A DNA stretch of 64,000 nucleotides, taken from NCBI GenBank assembly GCA_947650365.1, contig OX393556.1, positions 80,108,579-80,172,578 of the forward strand. Direction: 5' to 3'. This DNA comes from Chamaelirium japonicum (Eukaryota; Streptophyta; Magnoliopsida; Liliales; Melanthiaceae). A model generated the notes under the pieces. It did no database searches. It was not told where the DNA came from and saw only the letters and a program-made list of their open reading frames with translations. Below, in pieces: positions 11,647-23,404 of this stretch. Each line of letters opens with the position of its first letter. The first letter of the stretch is position 1. The position numbers and the translations under genes are program-made.

Positions 11647-12780
11647 ATGGCCTCCGCTTCCGACGTTGCTGCCGCTGTTGCCGCCGCTGCTGCAGCCGCC
11701 CAAGCCTCCGAGCCCGCCGCTGAGAGGGCGGTGGTTTGGCTGCAGAACCCGATCGGGGTGCCCGTCGGGGAGAGTATCCGGGCGGCGATCGATCTCCCTC
11801 AGGAGATCCTCGTCACCGAGATGCCACTCTCGGGGAGGCCGCCCCAGGGCACAGTAGCTTCTGTCGGGCTGCTGTGGTCCGGGCTGTGGTTCCCCCTGAG
11901 TCATCTTGCCGGGGAGCTCTTGGAGTTGACGGGGCTTTGCCCCGCCCAACTCTCAGGAAACTCCTGGGGGATACTCTACGAGTTATCCCAGCTGGAGACC
12001 GCTCTGAAGGCGAGGATCCCACTGAGCTACTTGCTCAAAAAGTGGCTCCTCAAGCCCTCTCCGGTCTTCAGCACCGTGGGCTGCGGCTACTTCTACCTTG
12101 CCGGGCGGCCTGGCGAGGTGCTCCCCTTCTCCACCGTCGAGAGCAAGGACCGCCACTGGAAGGACTATCCCTTCGTGGTGGTCGGCAACTGGCGTGGGCG
12201 GCACAGCGGAGTCCCGGCTCACCCCGGGGTTCCCCCGACGGCGGTCTTCCGGGAGATCTCCTTCTACAAGGCGGGGAAGAAGAAGTGCATCGCTCCCGAT
12301 CGGGAGCGATCTTTGGATGAGGCGTTCCTCCACTACCTCGGTGGGCGGACTCCGGAGAAGATCACCGCTCCCGACTTCGCCTTCCAGCTGAAGGACGGGA
12401 AGACCGGCGCTATTCTGCTGAAGCAGAAAGTCGTCCGGAAGAAGAAAGAGGAGGAGGTCGGCGCTATTCCGCCGATGCAGAACGCCCCTCCTCCCTCCAA
12501 AGGGGCCAGCAAGGGGGCAGGGAGCTTCGGAGGCAACCCCCGCAAAAAGGTGGTCCGAAGGCGGGCTTCGCCCATCCGCCTCAACGACCCCGATACCATG
12601 GAGATGCTCCGCCAGGACGAAGCCCGCCTTCGGATCCACTCGGGGAAGTGCGCCTCGCGTATGAAGCCAGCTCGCTCTAGCTTGTCTATCTCTGCCGCCA
12701 CTGCAATGGATTTCGCAGCAGGTATGTGCCGAGCTTTCTGCTTGACCGGCGGGAACTCCTTCACGGTATGCAGACGATGA
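11647..12780 (+). CDS. Antisense extra ORF, gypsy-type transposon domain protein (Transposase_28-like)
   Basis: This frame runs opposite to gag-pol and stays open to 12780. The start is the first ATG after the TATA box, giving MASASDV followed by a run of alanines (residues 7-19). Residues about 66-185 resemble the plant 'putative gypsy type transposon' domain (Pfam Transposase_28), with hallmarks such as GLWFPLSHLAGELLELTGL, CPAQLSGNSWGIL and a following YFYLAGRPG...WKDYPFVVVGNW stretch. The later part is lysine- and arginine-rich (VVRKKKEEE, RKKVVRRR), which would suit nuclear entry or nucleic-acid binding. Its role is not established for the family. Tat-group elements are known to carry extra ORFs here, some in antisense. 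The last stretch, after roughly 12650, is less convincing as part of this protein. It belongs to the retroelement and is treated as part of that fossil. Confidence 0.65.
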   Translation: MASASDVAAAVAAAAAAAQASEPAAERAVVWLQNPIGVPVGESIRAAIDLPQEILVTEMPLSGRPPQGTVASVGLLWSGLWFPLSHLAGELLELTGLCPAQLSGNSWGILYELSQLETALKARIPLSYLLKKWLLKPSPVFSTVGCGYFYLAGRPGEVLPFSTVESKDRHWKDYPFVVVGNWRGRHSGVPAHPGVPPTAVFREISFYKAGKKKCIAPDRERSLDEAFLHYLGGRTPEKITAPDFAFQLKDGKTGAILLKQKVVRKKKEEEVGAIPPMQNAPPPSKGASKGAGSFGGNPRKKVVRRRASPIRLNDPDTMEMLRQDEARLRIHSGKCASRMKPARSSLSISAATAMDFAAGMCRAFCLTGGNSFTVCRR

Positions 12781-13016
12781 CAGGCGACCTCCGGGTCAAT
12801 CCCTGGCATGTCCGCGAAGCTCCATGCGAATACGTCGCGGTATTTCCTGAGCAAGTCGGTTATGGCCAGGACCTCGCCCTTAGTTAACGAGGTCCCGAGA
12901 CTAACAATTCTCGGCCCTTCTACGCCGCCAATGTCGATCTCTTGCAGTGGTTCGGCAACTGGAAAGCTTCCTTTCCTGGGGGTTGTCAGGCGACCTTCCT
13001 CCAACTTAAGATCCAC
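12660..13016 (-). pseudogene. pol fossil: N-terminal part of reverse transcriptase
   Basis: The translation holds LLRKYRDVFAWSFADMPGID followed by KEFPPVKQKAR and EIDKLERAGFIREAHFPEWI. This is the conserved lead-in to the reverse transcriptase palm of plant Tat/Athila-type elements, where FAWS..DMPGIDP is highly characteristic (12792-12830 here). It lies downstream of the protease in element order. It is part of the broken retroelement; no later pol domain was recognised in the window. Confidence 0.85.
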
Positions 13017-13169
13017 ACCGCTCCCACCCGAGGATGGAGCAGGGGACTTAGGCGAGGAGGTTCCCAGCGGACTCCCCAGGAGCTCGCTCGTAGATGGCGG
13101 TAACTGCTAGGAGGGTGCTGGCCTTTTGGCCTCGGCGACCTCCATGTCCATGAGGTGAGGAGCATCCTG

Positions 13170-13574
13170 CTCGCATCTGGTTGCGGTTACCTGATCACCC
13201 CGAATAACTACGACCCCGCTCGCGGTTGGGAATTTGAGGGCCTGATGGTTGGGTGAAGACACCGCCTTCATCTGCCTTAGCCAAGGCCGCCCAAGAATGG
13301 CGTTAAAGGCCGAACTCCCATCGACTACCGCGAAGCGGACTTGGCGAGCTTCCAGGCCCGCTGTCACGGTGAGGGTTATCTCTCCCGCTACTTTAGCGAC
13401 CTCACCGGTGAATCCGCTGAGGGAGCTCGTCGAGGGAGACAGGTCGGCAAGTCTCAACCCCATTCGCAGGTAGGCCGACAGAAAAAGAATGTCAACGGCG
13501 CTTCCTGAATCTATCAGAGCTCGCCTTACCTCGATGTTTGCCATCATCAGGCGTATGACGAGGGGGTCATTGTG
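13170..13574 (-). pseudogene. pol fossil: retropepsin-like aspartic protease
   Basis: The translation contains ALIDSGSAVDILF, with the catalytic D-S-G at about 13503-13511, and about 70 residues later the ILGRPWL motif that closes the retropepsin fold. Between them lies a beta-rich stretch typical of plant Ty3/gypsy proteases. The family cleaves Gag and Pol as a homodimer. It follows the zinc knuckle in the same open stretch. It belongs to the broken element. Confidence 0.85.
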
Positions 13575-13929
13575 GGGCGTGACGACCCCAGCCATGTCGT
13601 CCTCCGAAAACCAGAGGAAATCGCGGGCTTCTGTCCTTGGTGCTCGAAGTAAAGTAGGAGTTAGCGAGACAGAAAATACCTTTTGCGCCCTCTCCATCTC
13701 TCTTACTCGCCGGCGGGCTTCATTACTTGATCTGGGGCCGCTCAGCCGCCCGCTAATGGTGTGGCAGATCGCCGGTCCTCCCGGGGGCGGAGGAGGTAAG
13801 GCGGGCTCAGCGAGTCCTGGGCGATCTCCCTCCCGAGGAGCTCGTTCTGGAATCACCTCGAACCTCCTCGGGGGCGAGATGAATTGGGTCAAATGCCCCA
13901 GCGTGATCAAGTCCTCCAGGTGGTTTTTC

Positions 13930-15609
13930 AGAGCTCGGCATCTATTAGTGTGATGCCCCGGGATTCGATGAAAAGCGCACCGCCGCGAGTTGTCGGTAGA
14001 GCCGGGCTCTCCGACCTGTAGGGGTGGTGGGTACTGGAAGAAAGGCTCATTCCGTATCTGGTGGAAGATTTGCCCCGGCGAATGAGTCAGTACGGTGAAG
14101 TCCCGCTCCCCAGGTCCCGGAGGCAGGCGCCAGTTTGCCGGCCTTCCAGCGACCGTCGCGGGGGCTTCAGCGGGCTGTACTGTAGGAGCGACGGACTGTC
14201 CGGGCAAAGGTACCGTAAGTGGCACCTCCCTCCTTTCCACGGCCTTAACGACAAGAGGTCGCAGGGTCGGAGGAGGTCGCTGCTCCACTGTCTTTCCCTT
14301 CCGATCTAGCACCGCATCTTCGAGCTTGATGTATTGCTGGACCAGGGCGAATAGCTCGACCATTGTGCGGGGGTCCTTGATCACCAAGGCGTCATGAAGC
14401 TTGCCCCCCTCAGGAAGGGCGCTTCTGAAAGCACTCACCACGGTACGATCCTGGCCCGCCGCGTCTTCCAGAGCGAGATAAGCGCTTCGGAATCGCGTTG
14501 CGAAGCACCGGAGCGTTTCGCGAGCTCCCATGGCTAGGAGTAAACAGGGACTCAATTCTCTTCGGGGGTTGCCTATTGCAGCGATACTGCTCCAGGAATA
14601 GCCTAGAGAGAGTTGGAAAGTTGGGGATCACGCCGGACGGCAACTTGTGGAACCAATTCAATGCCGATCCGGTCAGACTGCTTGGGAACGCTCGACACAG
14701 GACGTGGTCCTGGTCCCGGAAAAATAGAAGTTTCCTGTAGGCCAAGAGATGATCGACGGGATCTTGCGACCCGTCGAACAATACAAACTTCGGGGGGGTC
14801 CAGTGGTGCGGAAAACCCCCTTGGTGGACCTCGCTGGTGAAGGGCGAGCTTCCTCCGTGGGCGGCGAGGTCCTCCAGTAAGTCCACTGGCGCACTAGGTC
14901 GCTGCCAGTGCCCGGGGAGAAATCCCAAAGGCGGCTACGCAGGTCCTAGACGCTCGTGTGCACTCCCTCTAGGGAGGTTCGGATCCACCCCACGGCGATC
15001 CTCGGGAGCCACCGATCGGTGGCCTCCTGGCTGCTCGCGCGCGGATCCCTTCAGCGAGGCGGTTGGTCTGTGGGAGGCCGTCGCCTCTCGAGGTTCGGAA
15101 GGTATAGCCACCGCGGGCTCCTTCCCTCGTCGCCGATGGCGCGGGTCGCGATCCCACTCTTGAGACCTCGCCTCCGACCCATCAGAGTCGACGCTCCGGC
15201 TACGTCGGCGAGGGATGGTCGCGCGCGAGGTTGCCTGGTTGCTGGACCGCTGGGTTACAAGCTTCTGTAACCTTGTGAGCGGGGTCTCCTTCGCTCCACG
15301 TACGGCCGTCCTCTCAACCGGTGGTTCCGGGCGGGAAGTTCGTCGGGGTGGGACGGTCGTGGGGAGACGCGATGAGACGGGAGGCCGTGCGGGGGATGCG
15401 GGCCTCGATGGTCCCGATCGCCGGCTCGCCGCCGGGGCCTGACGCAAGCGCGTCAGCTCCTCCATCATTGCCTGCTGGGTGGCCAACATCTCCAACAGGA
15501 GCTGGTCACTGAGCGGGACAAGGGGCTGGGGAGTCTCAGCGGGGGGTTCGCTGTGTACAGACCCCATACGAGCCCTCGTCCGCCTACGTCCCCTGGTTGC
15601 CGGAGCCAT
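13930..15609 (-). pseudogene. gag fossil: capsid and nucleocapsid region
   Basis: The likely start is the ATG at 15609 (MAPATRGRRRTRARMG). The N-terminal part is rich in arginine, serine and proline. The capsid-like core lies at about 14578-14796, with FVLFDGSQDPVDHLLAYRKL and LTGSALNWFHKLPSGVI, the usual plant retrotransposon gag signature. A second capsid portion has FATRFRSAYLALEDA and ALPEGGKLHDAL. The knuckle CAFHRIPGHHTNRC at 13938-13979, followed by LKNHLEDLITLGHLTQF, is of the Tat-group C-x-F-H...G-H-x-T-x-x-C type. Gag packages element RNA in cytoplasmic particles. This region is broken and is described as a fossil only. Confidence 0.85.
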
Positions 15610-15678
15610 CTTCGGGGTTATGAAAGCCGTCAGCGCACAACCGTATAGTCGTGGGCGTTCTCGCAGGAACCAGTCGGG

Positions 15679-15697
15679 TCCCACAGACGGTGCCAAA
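15679..15697 (-). other. Primer binding site
   Basis: On the minus strand TTTGGCACCGTCTGTGGGA directly follows the 5' LTR. It resembles the TGGCGCCGT-type primer binding sites of plant Tat-group elements. I cannot assign the tRNA with certainty. It fixes the element's direction together with the polypurine tract. Confidence 0.75.
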
Positions 15698-15893
15698 TGT
15701 TTGGGGGATTTTTCCTGGTCCTTGCGAGCCACCTGTAAGACCAAGAAAAGAGAAACGTGAGAACGGTTGGCTCCCTTAGGAGCGCAGACCCTCCGACGCT
15801 CAAGTCAGTTATGGTAGCACAACGGAGAGCTGTTGTATACCAAAGTGGTAGTGAAAGGGATTTCGAACCTGTACTTTGGAGCCTGGGGGTGTG

Positions 15894-15901
15894 CATTTAT
15901 A
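15894..15901 (-). promoter_or_regulatory. LTR TATA box
   Basis: TATAAATG on the minus strand, about 980 bp into the 5' LTR, leaves about 200 bp for R and U5. A CCAAT lies just upstream. Position and match fit a pol II promoter for the element RNA; activity is not known. Confidence 0.6.
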
Positions 15902-16197
15902 GACATTGGCGACCTATCGGGGTGTGACGTGTGGCAGCTCTTTCCGGCACCTTCTAGACCCCCACGTGCTGGCTTGCGTGGGTCTGACAGTCCTTGGTAC
16001 TTGTGCTCCTGACATTCTTTGTCGTCTAGCTCGCCTAACGAAGTAGTGGGGGACAGCTGCTGCTGTTCTGTTGCCGCCAGGGGAATCTTCTAGAATGTTC
16101 AAGTCTGGGAGTTCTCAAACCGACTCTGACGGGCTTCCGTGGACTGCAATCGTCCACGTAGCTTCAGTGGGTTCTCGACACCTGGCAACCCTTGGAG

Positions 16198-16772
16198 CGG
16201 GCTCCTTGCTTGCTGTGGGGCGAGCTCCTTGCGAGCTGCGGGGCGAGCTCCTTGCGAGCTGCGGGGCGAGCTCCTTGCGAACTGTTAGGCGAGCTCCTTG
16301 AGAGCTGTGGGGCGAGCTCCTTGCGAGTTGTGGGGCGAGCTCCTTGCGAGCTGTGGGGCGAACTCCTTGCGAGCTGTTTAGGCGAGCTCCTTGCGAGCTG
16401 TGGGCGAGCTCCTTGCGAGCTGTGGGGCGAGCTCCTTGCGAGCTGTGGGCGAGCTGCACTCAGATACAAGGTGTCCATCCAGCTCCCTGTGGGGGCGAGC
16501 TCCTGATGGGCGAGCTCCTATCAATGTGGGGCGAGCTCCTTTTGAGCTGAGGGGGCGAGCTCCTTGCGAGCTGGAGGGCGAGCTCCTTGCGAGCTGGAAA
16601 GGGGGCACGCTCGGTCTTCCGAGGGTTTCAACTCCTGGACGGGCTTCTGAGCGAGCTTGGGCGAGCTCCTGAGCGAGCTTGGGCGAGCTCCTTAGCGAGC
16701 TTGGGCGAGCTCCTTAGCGAGCTTTGGGCGAGCATGGGCGAGCTCCTAAGCGAGCTTGGGCGAGCTCTTTGC
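16198..16772. repeat. GC-rich minisatellite inside the 5' LTR
   Basis: Counterpart of 9731-10305 with the same number of units, so no unit has been gained or lost in either LTR since insertion. Confidence 0.92.
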
Positions 16773-16878
16773 CTAGGGCCCCTTCAGCCCAAATTGGATC
16801 TTGCTCCCTGTCAAGATGATTTTTAGTGAGCACGGGGGAGAGGGCGAACTCCTGTGCGAGTTTCAGCTACCCCCAACA

Positions 16879-16883
16879 GTATC
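16879..16883. repeat. Target site duplication, right copy
   Basis: GTATC follows the CCCCCAACA end of the element and matches 9226-9230 exactly. Confidence 0.95.
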
Positions 16884-17663
16884 CATTCTAATTCATTCAT
16901 ATGATCCATTCTAATTCATTCATACAATCCATTCTAATTCTTTCACACGATCCATTCTAATTGATTCATACGATCCATTCTAATTCATTCTTACGATCCA
17001 TCCTAATTCATTCGTACAATCCATTCTTACTCATTCGTACGATCCATTCTAATTAATTCATACAATCCATTCAAATTCTTTTGCAAGAATGTATCCATTC
17101 TAATTCATTCGTACGATCCATTCTAATTCATTCGTACGATCCATTCTAATTCCTTCGTACGATCCATTCTAATTCATTCCCATGAATGTATCCATTCTAA
17201 TTGATACGTACGATCCAATCTATTTCATTCATACGATCCATTCTTACTCATTCGTACGATCCATTCTAATTCAATCGCACGAATGTATCCACTCTAATTC
17301 ATTCGTACGATCCATTCTAATTCCTTCGTACGATCCATTCTAATTCGATCCATTCTAATTCATTCATACGTACAAATTCATACGTCCGATCCATTATTAC
17401 GATCCATTCTAATTCATTCGTACGATCCATTCTAATTCCTTCGTACGATCCATTCTAATTCATTCCTATGTATCCATTCTAATTCATTCGCACATTCCTT
17501 TCTAATTCATTAATACGATCCATTCTAATTCATTCGTACGACGCACGATCCATTCTAATTGATTCATACGATCCAATCTAATTCATTCATACGTTCCATT
17601 CTAATTCATTCGTATGCATCCATTATAATTCATTCATACGAACTATTCTAATTCATTCGTACG
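16884..17663 (-). repeat. 23-bp satellite, minus-oriented block
   Basis: Continues the minus block interrupted by the retroelement. Near 17340-17400 it holds the rare variant TACGTACAAATTCATACGT. Confidence 0.96.
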
Positions 17664-18325
17664 ATTAGAATGGATCGTACGAATGAATTAGAATGGATAC
17701 ATTCGTGCGAATGAATTAGAATGAAGGAATTAAAATGGATCGTGCGAATGAATAAGAATGGATCGTACGAAGGAATTAGAATGGATCGTACGAATGAATT
17801 AGAATGGATACATTCGTACGAATGAATTAGAATGGATCGTATGAATGAATTAGAATGGATTGTGCGAATGAATTAGAATGGATCGTACGAATGAATCAGA
17901 ATGGATGCATTCGTGCGAATGAATTAGAATGGATCGTATGAATAAGTAAGAATTGATCTTACATTCGTACGAATGAATTAGAATGGATTGTATGAATGAA
18001 TTAGATTGGATCGTATAAATGAATTAGAATGGATCGTACGTATGAATTAGAATGGATACATTCATGGGAATGAAAAAGAATGGATCGTACGAATGAATTA
18101 GAATGGATCTTAGAATGGATCGTTTTCATACGATCCATTCTAATTCCTTCGTACGATCCATTCTAATTCATTCGTACGATCCATTCTAATTCATTCATAC
18201 GATCCATTCTAATTCATTTGCACGATCCATTCTAATTCATTCATACGATCCATTCTAATTCATTCGTACGATCCATTCTAATTCATTATTATGATCCATT
18301 CTAATTCATTCGCACGAATGTATCC
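17664..18325. repeat. Satellite, plus block then minus block
   Basis: Plus from 17664 to 18124, then minus to 18325. The first junction joins CGTACGAT to TAGAATGG. The second joins a 28-bp form (CGAATGTATCC) to TACGAATG. Confidence 0.94.
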
Positions 18326-19630
18326 TACGAATGAATTACAATGGATATATTCATGCAAATGAATTAGAATGGATCGTATGAATAAATTAGAATGGATCGT
18401 ACGAATGAATTAGAATGGATCGTATGAATGAATTAGATATGGATCGTAGGAATGAAATTAGAATGGATACATTTGTACGAATGAATTAGAATGGATCGTA
18501 CGAATGAGTAAGAATGGATCGTACGAATGAAATAGAATGGATTGTACGAATGAATTAGAATAGATTCATTCATGCGAATGAATTAGAATGGATCGTTCGA
18601 ATGAATTAGAATGGATCGTACGAATGAATTAGAATGGATCGTACGAATGAATTAGAATGGATCGTACGAATGAATTAGAATGGATACATTCGTGCGAATG
18701 AATTAAAATGTATCGTACGAATGAGTAAGAATGGATCGTACGAATGAAATAGAATGGATTGTACGAATGAATTAGAATGGATCATACGAATGAATTAGAA
18801 TGGATCGTGTGAAAGAATTAGAATGGATTGTATGAATGAAATAGAATGGATCGTATGAATGAATTAGAATGGATCGTGCGAATGAATTAGAATGGATCGT
18901 ACGAATGAATTAGAATGGATCGTATGAATGAATTAGAATGGATCGTGCGAATGAATTAGAATGGATCGTACAAATAAATTAGAATGGATCGTATGAATGA
19001 ATTAGATTGGATTGTATGAATGAATTAGATTGGATCATATAAATGAATTAGAATGGATCGTGCAAATGAATTAGAATGGATCGTACGAAAGAATTAGAAT
19101 GGATCGTACTAATGAATTAGAATGGATCGTATGACGTGTGAAAGAATTAGAATGGATTGTATGAATGAATTAGAATCGTACGAATGAATTAGAATGGATA
19201 CATTCGTGCGAATGAATAAGAATGGATCGTATGAATGAATTTGATTGGATCGTATTAATGAATTAGAATGGATCGTGCGAATGAATTAGAATGGATCGTA
19301 CGAATGAATTAAAATGGATACATTCGTGCGAATGAATTAGAATGGATCATATGAATGAATTAGAATGGATCGTATGAGTGAATTCGAATGGATCATACAA
19401 ATGAATTAGAATAGATTGTGCGAATGAGTAAGAATGGATCGTATGAAGGAATTAGATTGGATCTTATGAATGAATTAGAATGGATCGTGTGAATGAATTA
19501 GAATGGATCGTACGAATGAATTAGAATGCATCGTATGAATGAATTAGAATGGATCGTACAAAGGAATTAGAATGGATCGTACGAATGAATTAGAATGGAT
19601 CGTATGAATGAATTAGAATGGATCGTGTAC
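18326..19630 (+). repeat. 23-bp satellite, plus-oriented block
   Basis: About 1.3 kb. It contains the composite 28-bp / GAGTAAG / GAAATAG set at about 18680-18780 and the CGTGTGAAAGAATTAG variant twice. Confidence 0.96.
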
Positions 19631-21243
19631 GTACGATCCATTCTAATTCCTTCGTACGATCCATTCTATTTCATTCATACAATCCATTCTTATTCATTCG
19701 CACAATCTATTCTAATTCATTCGTACGATCCATTCTAATTCATTAGCACGATCCATTCTAATTCATTCGTACGATCCATTCTATTTCATTCGTACGATCC
19801 ATTTCTAATTCATTCGTATGATCCATTCTAATTCATTCGTACGATCCATTCTAATTTATTCGTACGATCCATTCTAATTCATTCATACGATCCATTCTAA
19901 TTCATTCGCACGAGTGTATCCATTCTAATTCATTCATACGATCCATTCTAATTCCTTCGTACGAATGTATCTACTCTAATTCATTCGTACGATCCATTCC
20001 AATTCATTCGCACGATCTATTCTAATTCATTCGTACGATCCATTCTAATTCATTCGCACGATCCATTCTAATTCATTCATACGATCCAATCTAATTCATT
20101 CGTACGATCCATTCTAATTCATTCGCACGATCCATTCTAATTCATTCGTACAATCCATTCTTACTCATTCGTACGATCCATTCTAATTCATTCATTCATA
20201 CGATCCATTCTAATTTATTCGTATGTATCCATTCTAATTCATTCGTACGATCCATTCTAATTCATTCGTACGATCCATTCTAATTCCTTCGCACGATCCA
20301 TTCTAATTCATTCGCACGAATGTATCCATTCTAATTCCTTCGCACGATCCATTGTAATTCATTCATACGATCCAATCTAATTCATTCATACGATCCATTC
20401 TAATTCTTTCGCACGAAAGTATCCATTCTAATTCATTCGTACGATCCATTCTAATTCATTAGCAGGAAAAAACATGATCCACTCTAATTCATTCATACGA
20501 TCCATTCTAATTCATTCATACAATCCATTCTAATTCTTTCACACGATCCATTCTAATTCATTCATACGATCCATTCTAATTCATTCGTATGATCCATTCT
20601 AATTCATTCGTATAATCCATTCTATTTCATTCGTACGATCCATTCTTACTCATTCGTACGATCCATTCTAATTCATTCGCACGAATGTATCCATTCTTAT
20701 TCATTGATACGATCCATTCTAATTCATTCGTACGATCCATTCTAATTCCTTCGTACGATCCATTCTTATTCATTCCCATGAATGTATCCAATCTAATTCA
20801 TACGTACAATCCATTCTAATTAATTTATACGATCCAATCTAATTCATTTATTCAATCCATTCTAATTCATTCGCACGAATGTACAGTCTATTCTAATTCA
20901 TTCATACGATCCATTCTAATTCATTCGCACGATCCATTCTAATTCATTCGCACAAATGTATCCATTCTAATTCATTCGAACGATCCATTCTAATTCATTC
21001 GCATGAATGTATCCATTCTAATTCATTCGTACGATCCATTCTAATTCATTCGCACAATCCATTCTAATTCATTCGTACGATCTATTCTAATTCATTCGTA
21101 CGATCCATTCGAATTCATTCGTACAATCCATTCTATTTCTTTCGTACGATCCATTCTTACTCATTCGTATGATCCAAGCTAATTCATTCGCACGAATGTA
21201 TCCATTCTAATTCATTCGTACAATCCATTTTTACTCATTCGTA
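19631..21243 (-). repeat. 23-bp satellite, minus-oriented block
   Basis: About 1.6 kb. It contains the composite set in reverse order at about 20610-20700, and a small non-monomer patch (AGCAGGAAAAAACATGATCC) near 20461. Confidence 0.96.
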
Positions 21244-22150
21244 ATGAATTAGAATGGATACATTCGTGCAAAAGAATTAGAATGGATTGTATGAATGAAT
21301 TAGAATGGATCGTGCAAATGAATTAGAATGGATCGTGCGAATGAATTAGAATGGATCGTGCTAATGAATTAGAATGGATCATACGAATGAAATAGAATGG
21401 ATTGTACGAATGAATTAGAATGGATCGTACGAAGGAATTAGAATGGATCGTATGAATGAATTAGAATAGATCGTACGAATGAATTAGAATGGATACATTC
21501 GTGCGAATGAATTAGAATGGATCGTGCGAATGAAATAGAATGGATCGTACGAATGAATTAGAATGGATCGTACGAATAAATTAGTATAGATTGTGTGACG
21601 AATTATAATGGATTATATGAATGAATTTGAATAAATCGTATGAATGAATTAGAATGGATCATACGAATGAATTAGAATGGATCGTACGAATGAATTAGAA
21701 TGGATCGTACGAATGAATTAGAATAGATTGTCCGAATGAATTAGAATGGATCGTACTAATGAATTAGAATGGATCGTACGAATGAATTAGAATGGATCAT
21801 ACGAATGAGTAAGAATGGATCGTACGAATGAAATAGAATGGATTGTACGAATGAATTAGAATGGATCGTACGAATGAATTAGAATGGATTGTGCGAATGA
21901 ATTAGAGTGGATCGTTCGAATGAATTAGAATGGATACATTCGTGCGAATGAATTAAAATGGATCGTTCGAATAAGTAAGAATGGATCGTACGAATGAAAT
22001 AGAATGGATTGTACGAATGAATTAGAATAAATTCATTCGAATGAATTAGAATGGATTGTACGAATGAATTAGAATGGATTCAATCGTGCGAATGAATTAG
22101 AATAGATTGTACGGAATGGATCGTACGAATGAATTAGAATGGATCATACG
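21244..22150 (+). repeat. 23-bp satellite, plus-oriented block
   Basis: Begins with AATGAATTAGAATGG and then the variant GTGCAAAAGAATTAG. The same start is found at 51550 and 62887. Confidence 0.96.
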
Positions 22151-23404
22151 TCTAATTCATTCATACGATCCATTCGAATTCCTTCGTACGATCCATTCTA
22201 ATTCGATCCATTCTAATTCATTAATACGTACAAATTCATACGTACGATCCATTTTTAAGATCCATTCTATTTCCTTCGTATGATCCATTCTAATTCATTC
22301 ACACGAAAGTATCTATTCTAATTCATTCGCACAATCTATTCTAATTCATTCGTACGATCCATTCTAATTCCTTCGTACGATCCATTCTAATTCATTCGTA
22401 CAATCCATTCTAATTCATTCGCACAATCTATTCTAATTACTTCGTACATACGATCCATTGTAATTCCTTCGTACGATCCATTCTAATTCATTCATACGAT
22501 CACTTCTAATTCATTAGCACGATCCATTCTAATTCATTCGCACGAATGTATCCATTCTAATTCATTCATATGGTCCATTCTAATTCATTCGTACAATCCA
22601 TTTTATTTCATTCGTACGATCCATTCTTACTCATTCGTATAATCCATTCTAATTCATTCGCACAATCTATTCTAATTCATTCGTACGATCCATTCAAATT
22701 CATTCGCACGAATGTATCCATTCTAATTCATTCGTACGATCCATTCTAATTCATTTATACAATCCAATCTAATTCATTCATACAATCCATTCTAATTCAT
22801 TTGTACGATCCGTTCTAATTCCTTCGTACGATCCATTCTAATTAATTCGTACAATCCATTCTAATTCATTCGTACGATCCATTCTAATTCATTCGCACGA
22901 ATGAATCCATTCTAATTCATTCGTACAATCCATTCTAATTCCTTCGTACGATCCATTCTATTTCATTCGTATGATCCATTCTAATTCATTCGTACGATCC
23001 ATTCTAATTCCTTCGTACGATCCATTCTAATTCATACGATCCATTCTATTTTATTCATACGATTCATTCTAATTCATTCGTACGATCCATTCTAATTCAT
23101 TCATACGATCCATTCTAATTCATTTGCACGAATATATCCAATCTAATTCATTCGTACGATCCATTCTTATTCATTCCCATGAATGTATCCATTCTAAGTC
23201 ATTCATACGATCCATTCTAAATCATTCGCACAATCTATTCTAATTTATTCGCACGAATGTATCCATTCTAATTCATTCGTACGATCCATTCTAATTCATT
23301 CGCACGATCCATTCTAATTCACTCGCACGAATGAATCCATTCTAATTCATTCGTACAATCCATTCTATTTCATTCGTACGATCCATTCTTACTCATTCAT
23401 ACGC
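22151..23404 (-). repeat. 23-bp satellite, minus-oriented block
   Basis: Carries another copy of the rare ACGTACAAATTCATACGT variant near 22227. Otherwise 23-bp monomers with scattered 28-bp forms. Confidence 0.96.

Larger units (their letters stand above)
9231..16878 (-). mobile_element. Tat-group Ty3/gypsy LTR retrotransposon
   Basis: A 7648-bp element on the minus strand, bounded by 1181-bp direct LTRs and a perfect GTATC target duplication. Both LTRs have TG...CA ends. Parts in element order are 5' LTR, primer binding site, gag with a zinc knuckle, aspartic protease, the N-terminal part of reverse transcriptase, a plus-strand extra ORF, tandem repeats, polypurine tract and 3' LTR. The gag and FAWSFADMPGIDP signatures, extra antisense ORF and tandem repeats before the 3' LTR fit the Tat group (Retand/Ogre-like) of plant Ty3/gypsy. 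The copy is broken, with perhaps four breaks; no RNase H or integrase part was recognised, so it is non-autonomous. The LTRs differ at about eight positions (roughly 0.7 percent), which at usual plant LTR rates suggests a few hundred thousand years. It is GC-rich, in sharp contrast to the AT-rich satellite. Confidence 0.95.
15698..16878 (-). repeat. 5' LTR of the retroelement
   Basis: A 1181-bp LTR, first in element order, same length as the partner at 9231-10411 with about eight mismatches and no length change. It holds the minus-strand promoter and the GC-rich minisatellite. Confidence 0.96.

Noticed and set aside
11983-12639. Long minus-strand open frame opposite the extra ORF
   Set aside because: No recognisable domain. 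It is a GC-driven shadow of the plus-strand ORF with its TATA box and domain similarity.
13489-13953. 154-residue plus-strand frame within the gag-protease region
   Set aside because: It is antisense to the zinc knuckle and protease coding sequence, with no domain or promoter of its own.
9231-16878. Plus-strand orientation for the retroelement
   Set aside because: The TATA box and extra ORF are on the plus strand, but gag, protease, reverse transcriptase lead-in, primer binding site, polypurine tract and LTR TATA box all agree on the minus strand.
20455-20475. Short non-monomer patch (AGCAGGAAAAAACATG) as a possible inserted element
   Set aside because: Too short, with no terminal repeats or target duplication. 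Probably a local mutation or small indel.
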